Below the pieces are notes generated by a model. That model had not been told where the DNA came from. It made no database searches and saw nothing but the letters and a program-made list of their open reading frames with translations. The position numbers and the translations under genes were made by a program. Below are positions 1-5,970 of a stretch of 6,907 nt of DNA, piece by piece. Position 1 is the first letter of the stretch. Each line of letters opens with the position of its first letter. The DNA comes from Collinsella sp. (GTDB lineage: Bacteria; Actinomycetota; Coriobacteriia; Coriobacteriales; Coriobacteriaceae): NCBI GenBank assembly GCA_019414465.1, contig DXLY01000074.1, positions 2,338-9,244 of the forward strand, read 5' to 3'.

Positions 1-1761
1 TGCCGCCATTACGCTGCGCACGAAGGCGTTCAGGCAAAGATTCTGCGCGCGCCTTTCCTGTATACTGCCTCTTCCGCGCTGGATGATCCGTTTTTGGTGC
101 CGCTGTTCGACGCGTGCTTAACCGGATCGGTCGCTTTGCAGGGCGCGGAGGACGCGCCGTTTCCGCTGCTGTGTGCCGAGGAACTCGCGGTGCTGGTGCG
201 CCGCATCTTTGACAGCTGGGACGCCTCCTTTGAGACGCTCGACGTTGCCGATACCTTCCATCACACCTCAGGTGAGGTGGGCGAGGCCCTCAAGGCGCTG
301 TTTCCAGGGCTCTCAGTTGCCTATGGCGATTCTGCCGGCTATGCCCTGCCCGTCAGCGACATCGTTCGCGTTCGCTATGGCTGGTTTCAGCGCTACGATC
401 TGCTTCGTGATCTTTCGACCATTCAGGCTCGCTGGGATGCTGGCCGCGCAGGGAAGGTCAACCCCTTGCGCGCCGCCATCGACCGCATCCAGATGCGCAC
501 GCTGCCTATTAAATGCCTGGAGACGGGCGTTTCCTGGGTCCTGTTCGAGGTGCTGGATCATCTGTTCTCCCAGTCGGCCCAGCTCAACGTGCTCGATTAT
601 CGCCTGCTCTACGTCGTGCTCATCGGCACACTGTATGGCCTGGACTTTGGCCTAGTTGCGGCGCTGTTGGCATCGGTGGGCTTGGCTGTGAGCTACTTTA
701 CCCAGTATGGCTATACCTTCCAGGGCCTATTCTACGAGTCGTCTAACTGGCTGCCGTTTATCGCGTACTTTGTGGTGGGCGCCGTGTGCGGCTATGTGCA
801 GCTGCGCAACAGCGAGGCCATTAAGGTGGAGCGCGACCAAAACGAGCTCGTGCGCAATCGCAATACGTTCCTCACGCAGCTCTATCACGATGCCATCGAG
901 GACAAGCGCACGTACAAGCGCCAGATTGTGGGACGTCACGATAGCTTCGGCAAGATTTTTGCCGTGACGCAAGAGCTCGACGTGCTCAACCCGCGCGACA
1001 TCTACCGCAAGTGCTGCGAGCTCATGGGTGAGATTCTCGAAAACGATTCGGTTGCGATCTACCACGTTTCGGGCGGGGCGTTTGCACGTCTGGTGGCGAC
1101 GAGTCCCGTGATTGCCGAAGACGCCACGCGCTCGCTCACGCTTGAGCAGCTTGCGCCCCTTTTGGGCGGCGGGGGTCGTTCGAACCTGTGGGTGAATCGC
1201 GAGCTGACGCCGGGGCTTCCCATGTTTGGATACACGATCGAGCGCGACGGGGCACCCGCCGTGTTGATCTTTGTGCGTCGTGCGACCGAGAACCAAATGA
1301 CGCTCTATTACCAAAACCTGTTCCGCATCTTGTGCGGCTTGGTCGAAAGTGCGCTGGGCCGTGCCTTCGATTACGAGGCGGTGGCGCAGGATAAGCGCTG
1401 CGTCGATGGCACGTGCGTGCTCAAGCAGGCGGCCTTTGGCCAGGAACTCGCGGCCGAGCAGGCGCTGGCAGACGGTAAGATGGGGAGCTTTTTGCTCCTG
1501 CGCGTGGTGCCGGGCATGGAACCTGTCGGCGAGCTGGTGGGCGCGATTGGGTCGGCAATCCGCGAGAGCGATGCGGCGGGTCTGGTCGATGGTGACGTGC
1601 TCTACCTGCTTATGCGTCAGGCAAAGGCGTGCGACTTGCCCATTATCCGCGAGCGCCTAAGCGCGAAGCAGATTGCGGTGGAGCCCGTCGACGGCGAGGA
1701 CATAGTGGCGCTGCTGCAGCACATTGCCGACACTGGTAACGGCGAGGGGGATGTCGATTGA
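1..1761 (+). CDS. pelD: SDR-PelD fusion: c-di-GMP receptor of Pel synthesis (5' partial)
   Basis: The frame is open from the first base, so the true start lies upstream; 586 codons are visible, numbered here from base 1. Codons 1-100 look like the C-terminal end of an extended SDR/NAD-epimerase fold (ILRAPFLYT at 14-22, then a substrate-domain-like stretch). Four hydrophobic segments follow at about 170-190, 198-214, 215-234 and 250-267, with the PelD-like stretch LDYRLLYVVLIGTLYG near 198. A charged helical linker (268-310) leads to a GAF-like domain (about 315-455) and a degenerate GGDEF domain (about 460-580). The latter keeps the inhibitory-site motif RESD (R521, D524), followed after five residues by DGDVL (530-534) where an active cyclase has GGDEF. 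This predicts a c-di-GMP receptor without cyclase activity, as in Pseudomonas PelD. R550 or R552 may be the second ligand-contacting arginine. The stop overlaps the pelE start. The PelD call is firm; the SDR call rests on the end of the fold only, since the Rossmann and catalytic parts are outside the window. Confidence 0.88.
   Translation, partial: CRHYAAHEGVQAKILRAPFLYTASSALDDPFLVPLFDACLTGSVALQGAEDAPFPLLCAEELAVLVRRIFDSWDASFETLDVADTFHHTSGEVGEALKALFPGLSVAYGDSAGYALPVSDIVRVRYGWFQRYDLLRDLSTIQARWDAGRAGKVNPLRAAIDRIQMRTLPIKCLETGVSWVLFEVLDHLFSQSAQLNVLDYRLLYVVLIGTLYGLDFGLVAALLASVGLAVSYFTQYGYTFQGLFYESSNWLPFIAYFVVGAVCGYVQLRNSEAIKVERDQNELVRNRNTFLTQLYHDAIEDKRTYKRQIVGRHDSFGKIFAVTQELDVLNPRDIYRKCCELMGEILENDSVAIYHVSGGAFARLVATSPVIAEDATRSLTLEQLAPLLGGGGRSNLWVNRELTPGLPMFGYTIERDGAPAVLIFVRRATENQMTLYYQNLFRILCGLVESALGRAFDYEAVAQDKRCVDGTCVLKQAAFGQELAAEQALADGKMGSFLLLRVVPGMEPVGELVGAIGSAIRESDAAGLVDGDVLYLLMRQAKACDLPIIRERLSAKQIAVEPVDGEDIVALLQHIADTGNGEGDVD
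1744..1761 (+). promoter_or_regulatory. pelE ribosome binding site and TTGA start/stop overlap
   Basis: GAGGGGGA at 1744-1751 lies six bases before the TTG at 1758. The TTG shares its last two bases with the pelD stop TGA (1759-1761), giving a four-base TTGA overlap. No better in-frame start is visible, and the protein from this TTG begins directly with the expected first membrane segment. The arrangement implies translational coupling of pelE to pelD. Confidence 0.75.
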
Positions 1762-2663
1762 TCTCGCTTGTCGTTGCTGCCGTCTTGCTGTTGATTCATG
1801 CGCTGGTTTGCCTGGTGCTGTGGACGCTTATGAAGTTGGGCCTGCTGCCGGTGCGCGGGCATATGCTGGCCGTGATGGTGCTCGTGCCGTTGTGGGGGCC
1901 GCTGCTGGTGGTGCTGCTTATCGCGCGCAGCGCCGTGTTTGGTGCGGACCCCAAGGACGCCACGTTAGAATCGCTACGCATTAACGACGAGCTGCATCGC
2001 AGCATCTTGGTGCACGACCGTGAAGCCGATGCAGGCGTGATCCCGCTCGAGGAGGCGCTCATCGTTAACGACCCGGCAGACCGGCGCCGCTTAATGCTCT
2101 CCATGCTCACCGAGGAGCCCGATGCGTATCTGGCGCAGCTGCAGGCGGCTAAGCTGAACGACGACGTTGAGGTGGCGCACTATGCCGCGACGGCGGTGGC
2201 GCAGATCTCTAAGGAGTCCGACCTTAAACTACAGCAGCTGGAGCACGCCTTTAAGACCGACCCGAGCGCGCATAATCTCAATGAATACTGCGATTTTCTT
2301 GGTGAATACTTGGACTCGGGCTTGGCCGAGGGACGCGTGGCTCAGATTCAGCGCCAACAGTACGCGCGCCTGCTTGCGCGCCGCTGCGAGCGCGAGAACT
2401 CCGTTGAGCTGCGTATTCGGTATGCCGCGGCGCTAGCTGATGTCGACCAGATCGATGAGGCGCAGGCCGTGACCGACCAGCTGGTGCTCGACGCGCCCGA
2501 GGAGCAGGAGGTTTGGATGCTTTGCCTGCGCCTGGCGGTGATGCGCCGCGATGGTGACGAGGTTCAGCGTGTGATCGATGCGATTGATAAACAGCATGTG
2601 TACTTGAGCGCCGCCAACCGCGAGGAGCTGGCTTTTTGGCGCAACGGAGAGGAGGCCCGATGA
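1758..2663 (+). CDS. pelE: PelE, membrane-anchored helical-repeat protein of the Pel complex
   Basis: This 301-residue protein starts at TTG. It opens with two hydrophobic helices (about 3-25 and 36-57) and continues as a soluble, almost wholly alpha-helical domain. Conserved-looking stretches are VIPLEEAL (94-101), NDPADRRR (104-111) and NDDVEVAHYAATAV (134-147), which I recognise as typical of PelE in Gram-positive pel loci. The rest (about 155-295) has the spacing of TPR/HEAT-like helix pairs, such as EEQEVWMLCLRLAVMRRDGD near 248-267. In Pseudomonas, PelE is an inner-membrane TPR protein that binds PelD and PelG and helps bring PelF to the membrane; the same scaffold role is inferred here. 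The short loop between the helices carries K26, R33 and H35, so the positive-inside rule does not clearly fix the topology. The gene overlaps both neighbours by 4 nt. Its length is close to that of Pseudomonas PelE. Confidence 0.85.
   Translation: MISLVVAAVLLLIHALVCLVLWTLMKLGLLPVRGHMLAVMVLVPLWGPLLVVLLIARSAVFGADPKDATLESLRINDELHRSILVHDREADAGVIPLEEALIVNDPADRRRLMLSMLTEEPDAYLAQLQAAKLNDDVEVAHYAATAVAQISKESDLKLQQLEHAFKTDPSAHNLNEYCDFLGEYLDSGLAEGRVAQIQRQQYARLLARRCERENSVELRIRYAAALADVDQIDEAQAVTDQLVLDAPEEQEVWMLCLRLAVMRRDGDEVQRVIDAIDKQHVYLSAANREELAFWRNGEEAR
2648..2663 (+). promoter_or_regulatory. Ribosome binding site and ATGA overlap fixing the deacetylase start
   Basis: AGAGGAGG at 2648-2655 contains a full AGGAGG core and sits four bases before ATG 2660. 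That ATG overlaps the pelE stop TGA (2661-2663) as ATGA. This fixes the start at 2660 rather than at an in-frame TTG at 2636, which would lie upstream of the Shine-Dalgarno sequence. Confidence 0.8.
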
Positions 2664-4540
2664 GCGTGGTGCAGCATATCCGCGACCGTGCGGGCCATTT
2701 TCGCTGGATGGGACTGCTCGTGGTGTGGGCGGTCTTTATTGCCATGGCCGCCGTGCTTTTGGTGGAGCGCGCCGGCGTGCAGTACAGTGCGGGCCAACAT
2801 AAGCTGGGGATGCTTGCCGCCAACGATGCGGTGCCGGCCTCCTCGGCGATATTTGGCCAAAAGCCCAGATGCCTGGTCATTACCGATTCCGATCAAGCCG
2901 GCGTCGAGGACGTAAAGGAGCAGTTTGACCAGATCCTGCTCGACATGAAGATCGCGCACCGCGACGTGGACCTTGCCCTGGATGGCGCGGATGCCATTCC
3001 CTCGCTGGCCTCCTACGATCGCGTTATTTTGCTCATGCCGTCGCTCGATAGGCTCGGTACGCACCTGACCGACATTATGAGTTGGGTGAGTGCCGGCGGT
3101 TCGCTTATGCTCGCCATGCCGCCGGACAACTCGAGCTATCTGCAAGTGATTGCCCCCAAGCTTGGCATTGAATCGGCCGGATATGACTATGTAAAAGCCG
3201 AAAGCATTGTGCCGAGCGAGGACTTTATGCTCGGCGGGGGAGAGCGCTACGAGCTCTCGGACCCCTTTGATTCGTCGCTTTCGGTTTCGCTGCGCGAGAC
3301 GGCGCGTGAGTGGGCTAAGACCGGCGATGCGGGCGCCCCGCTCATTTGGTCGAATGATTGCGGTAGCGGACGCACCGTGGTGTGCAATATCGGTGTCTAC
3401 GACAAGGTCATGCGCGGGTTTTATGCCGCGGCGATCAGCCTACTCGGCGATGCCACGGCCTATCCGGTCATCAACAGCGCCGTGTTCTATTTGGACGACT
3501 TTCCCAGCCCCGTGCCCTCGGGCGACGGCACCTACATCAAGCGCGACTACGGGCTTTCCATCGCCGACTTTTATGCCAAGGTCTGGTGGCCCGATCTGCA
3601 AAAGCTCGCGCAAAAATACGACATTCGCTATACCGGCGTGATGATTGAAAACTACGAGGACGCGGTCAACCAGACCGAGCCCGCGCGCCAGGCCGATACT
3701 ACGCAGTTCCGCTACTTTGGCGGCATGCTGCTGCAGATGGGCGGAGAGCTGGGCTTTCATGGCTACAACCATCAGCCGCTGGCGCTCTGGGATACCGACT
3801 ATGGCACGCTGTACGACTACAAGACGTGGAAGAACAAGGAGACGCTCGTCGCATCGCTCAACGAGCTTATCGCCTTTCAGGACGAGGTGCTGCCCAACAC
3901 GCACGGCTCGGTCTACGTGCCGCCGTCAAACATCCTTTCGGCCCGCGCGCGCAAGATTATTGGCGAGGACGTGCCGCGCATTAAGACCATTGCTAGTACG
4001 TATTTTGAGGATGGCACCGACCTGCCGTACGTGCAGGAGTTTGGCGTGGCGAGCGATGGCATCGTGGAGCAACCGCGTATTGTCTCGGGCGGCATGGTCG
4101 ACGATTCCTATATGCGCCTGGCTGCCGTGTCCGAGCTCAACATGCACTATGTGAGCACGCACTTTATGCATCCGGACGACCTGTTGGACCCCGATCGCGG
4201 CGCTACGGAGGGCTGGGAGGTCTACAAGGGCGGCCTGACCGACTACCTGGACTGGCTTACCAAGTCTGCGCCCGACCTGCGTCGCCAGACCGGCTCGGAA
4301 TGCTCGGGCGCCATCCAGCGCTTTTCGTCCGTAACGGTGAGCGCGGATACCAGCGCGGATGTCTGGACGCTTAACCTGGGCAATTTCCACGACGAGGCGT
4401 GGCTCATGTTCCGCGCCAACAACGGCGAGCCGGGAGCAGTCACGGGTGGCGAGATTACGCATCTGACGGGCGACCTGTACCTGGTCAAAGCAACGGACAA
4501 GACGGTGACCATTGCGCGCAAGGAGGGTGGCGACAAATGA
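2660..4540 (+). CDS. pelA: Membrane-anchored Pel polysaccharide deacetylase (PelA deacetylase-type, DUF2194-like)
   Basis: This 626-residue protein has a positively charged N-terminus, one membrane helix (about 17-35) and a long extracytoplasmic part, so it is probably a membrane-anchored exoenzyme. Residues about 58-260 form an alpha/beta, Rossmann/flavodoxin-like domain starting with CLVITDSDQAG and containing YDRVILLMPSLD. A CE4-like deacetylase domain follows. Its candidate catalytic motifs are FYLDDFPSP (D279, D280), the metal-binding pair HGYNH (H367, H371), YVPPSN (419-424) in place of the usual RxPY, and THFMHPDD (500-507; H501 or H504 as possible catalytic acid). A beta-rich tail runs from about 540 to the end. 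Family knowledge: the deacetylase part of PelA removes acetyl groups from N-acetylgalactosamine-type residues, making Pel cationic. Unlike Pseudomonas PelA (about 950 residues), no N-terminal glycoside hydrolase domain is present. The match to Gram-positive PelA deacetylases is by order, length and motifs; the DUF2194 label is from memory. Confidence 0.83.
   Translation: MSVVQHIRDRAGHFRWMGLLVVWAVFIAMAAVLLVERAGVQYSAGQHKLGMLAANDAVPASSAIFGQKPRCLVITDSDQAGVEDVKEQFDQILLDMKIAHRDVDLALDGADAIPSLASYDRVILLMPSLDRLGTHLTDIMSWVSAGGSLMLAMPPDNSSYLQVIAPKLGIESAGYDYVKAESIVPSEDFMLGGGERYELSDPFDSSLSVSLRETAREWAKTGDAGAPLIWSNDCGSGRTVVCNIGVYDKVMRGFYAAAISLLGDATAYPVINSAVFYLDDFPSPVPSGDGTYIKRDYGLSIADFYAKVWWPDLQKLAQKYDIRYTGVMIENYEDAVNQTEPARQADTTQFRYFGGMLLQMGGELGFHGYNHQPLALWDTDYGTLYDYKTWKNKETLVASLNELIAFQDEVLPNTHGSVYVPPSNILSARARKIIGEDVPRIKTIASTYFEDGTDLPYVQEFGVASDGIVEQPRIVSGGMVDDSYMRLAAVSELNMHYVSTHFMHPDDLLDPDRGATEGWEVYKGGLTDYLDWLTKSAPDLRRQTGSECSGAIQRFSSVTVSADTSADVWTLNLGNFHDEAWLMFRANNGEPGAVTGGEITHLTGDLYLVKATDKTVTIARKEGGDK
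4520..4540 (+). promoter_or_regulatory. pelF ribosome binding site and ATGA overlap
   Basis: AAGGAGGG at 4520-4527 lies nine bases before ATG 4537, which overlaps the deacetylase stop TGA (4538-4540) as ATGA. The frame is open further upstream to a possible start at 4399, but those 46 extra residues show no PelF similarity, whereas MRICLVLEG at 4537 is the normal start of a PelF-type GT4 enzyme. Confidence 0.85.
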
Positions 4541-5964
4541 GAATCTGCTTGGTACTCGAGGGTTGCTACCCCTATGTGCACGGCGGCGTGTCCACCTGGA
4601 TGCACGGCTATATCCAGGCCATGCCCGAGCACGAGTTTGTGCTGTGGGTGATTGGCGCGCATGCTGCCGACCGCGGCAAGTTTGTCTACGAGCTGCCCAG
4701 CAACGTGGTCGAGGTACACGAGGTGTTTCTGGACGATGCCCTGCGTCTTTCGGGCGAGCAGGAAGAGGCAGACTATAACGATCGCGAGCACGAGGCGCTG
4801 CGTCGCCTGGTGTCGCTCTCCAATCCGGATTGGGGCGTGCTGTTCGATATCTTCCAGCGCCGTCGCGTGCACCCGCTCTCGTTTTTGCAGAGCCGCACCT
4901 TTATGGATATCTTTCGCGACGTGTGCCTGGCCGAGTACCCCTACACGCCTTTTGCCGACGCATTCCACACCATGCGCTCCATGCTACTGCCCGTGCTCTA
5001 CCTGCTGGGCAGCGAGGTGCCGGTGGCCGATGTGTACCACGCCATCTCGACCGGTTACGGCGGCTTGCTCGCCTGCCTGGGCTCAAGTGTTCACCATGCG
5101 CCGGTGCTGCTCACCGAGCACGGCATCTATACCCGCGAACGCGAGGAAGAGATCATTCGCGCCGACTGGGTGGTGCCGTCGTTTAAGGACCGCTGGATTC
5201 GCTTTTTCTACCTGCTTTCGGAGGCGATCTACCGTCGCGCCTTCCGCGTGACGAGCCTGTTTCACAACGCCCGCAAGACGCAGATCGATATGGGCTGCGA
5301 TGCGGACAAATGCCTGGTCATTCCCAATGGCATCCAGTTTAATCGCTTTAAGGACATACCTTTAAAGCCCGATGACGGTTGGGTGGACATTGGCGCGGTG
5401 GTGCGCCTGGCGCCCATCAAGGACGTTAAGACCATGATCTACGCCTTCTTTGAGCTGCACGAGCGCCTGCCCAAGGTGCGCCTGCACATTATGGGCGGCG
5501 TGGACGACGAGGAGTACGGCGCCGAGTGCCACGCGCTGGTCGATACCCTGGGCGTGCGCGACCTGATCTTTACCGGTCGCGTCAACGTGGTCGAGTACAT
5601 GGAAAAGCTCGACTTTACCATTTTGACGAGCATCTCCGAAGGCCAGCCGCTCAGCGTGCTGGAGTCGCTTGCAGCGCGTCGTCCTTGCGTTACGACCGAG
5701 GTGGGCTGCTGTCGCGAGCTGCTCGAAGGCGCCCCGGGCGACGACTTTGGCGTGGCAGGTTTTGTGACGCCGCCTATGTATCGCAAGGGCCTGGCCGATG
5801 CCATGGAGCGCATGTGCACAAGCCGCGCCCGTCGCATTGAGATGGGGGAGCGCGGCCAGCGTCGCGTTGCCACGTACTTTTTGCACGAGCAGATGCTCGC
5901 CAACTATCGCGCGCTGTACGACGAGACGGCGCGTGCGTTTGACCTGCCCAGAGAGGGGGAGTAG
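4537..5964 (+). CDS. pelF: PelF, GT4-family glycosyltransferase making the Pel polymer
   Basis: This 475-residue cytosolic GT-B glycosyltransferase has no signal peptide or membrane segment. The N-terminal half carries the PelF-typical start LEGCYPYVHGGVSTW (7-21), a glycine-rich HAISTGYGG (168-176) and TEHGIYTRERE (193-203). The C-terminal nucleotide-sugar half carries PNGI (263-266), VRLAPIKDVKT (289-299; R290 and K295 are the expected phosphate-binding pair) and SISEGQPLSVLE (365-376). The last contains the GT4 EX7E motif with E368 and E376. All expected catalytic positions are present, so the enzyme should be active. In Pel systems PelF polymerises UDP-activated N-acetylhexosamine, and needs the membrane complex of PelD, PelE and PelG to work. 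The donor sugar cannot be read from the sequence. The gene overlaps the deacetylase by 4 nt and ends 3 nt before pelG. This is the most secure identification in the window. Confidence 0.93.
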   Translation: MRICLVLEGCYPYVHGGVSTWMHGYIQAMPEHEFVLWVIGAHAADRGKFVYELPSNVVEVHEVFLDDALRLSGEQEEADYNDREHEALRRLVSLSNPDWGVLFDIFQRRRVHPLSFLQSRTFMDIFRDVCLAEYPYTPFADAFHTMRSMLLPVLYLLGSEVPVADVYHAISTGYGGLLACLGSSVHHAPVLLTEHGIYTREREEEIIRADWVVPSFKDRWIRFFYLLSEAIYRRAFRVTSLFHNARKTQIDMGCDADKCLVIPNGIQFNRFKDIPLKPDDGWVDIGAVVRLAPIKDVKTMIYAFFELHERLPKVRLHIMGGVDDEEYGAECHALVDTLGVRDLIFTGRVNVVEYMEKLDFTILTSISEGQPLSVLESLAARRPCVTTEVGCCRELLEGAPGDDFGVAGFVTPPMYRKGLADAMERMCTSRARRIEMGERGQRRVATYFLHEQMLANYRALYDETARAFDLPREGE

Positions 5965-5970
5965 CCGGTG
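5953..5970 (+). promoter_or_regulatory. pelG ribosome binding site with GTG start
   Basis: GAGGGGGA at 5953-5960 lies seven bases before GTG 5968. It sits inside the last codons of pelF, whose TAG stop is 5962-5964, leaving only three bases between the genes. The same octamer precedes the TTG of pelE. The GTG start gives the family-typical N-terminus AGIGFELKRLF. Confidence 0.78.

Noticed and set aside
94..96. TTG as the start of pelD
   Set aside because: The same frame is open back to base 1 with SDR-like sequence (ILRAPFLYT) before it, and no Shine-Dalgarno sequence precedes 94. The gene begins outside the window.
2364..2381. GCGCGC-loop-GCGCGC inverted repeat inside pelE
   Set aside because: The stem is only six bases of self-complementary GC repeat inside coding sequence with no U-tract. 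It is expected by chance in GC-rich DNA.
2636..2659. TTG start eight codons upstream for the deacetylase
   Set aside because: It lies upstream of the strong AGGAGG at 2650-2655, and the ATG at 2660 has ideal ATGA overlap with pelE.
4399..4536. 46-codon N-terminal extension of PelF
   Set aside because: It is an out-of-frame read of the deacetylase tail with no family similarity. MRICLVLEG at 4537 is the expected start and has its own Shine-Dalgarno sequence.
4243..4968. 241-codon minus-strand open frame spanning the deacetylase/pelF junction
   Set aside because: It is antisense to two well-supported genes, has no recognisable motif and reads as a GC-rich codon-bias shadow. The same holds for minus-strand frames at 727-1314, 2278-2880, 2564-3145, 3440-3904, 3926-4462 and 5362-5886.
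5965..5967. Possible terminator or promoter between pelF and pelG
   Set aside because: Only three bases separate the genes and the pelG Shine-Dalgarno sequence lies within pelF, so no independent transcription signal fits.
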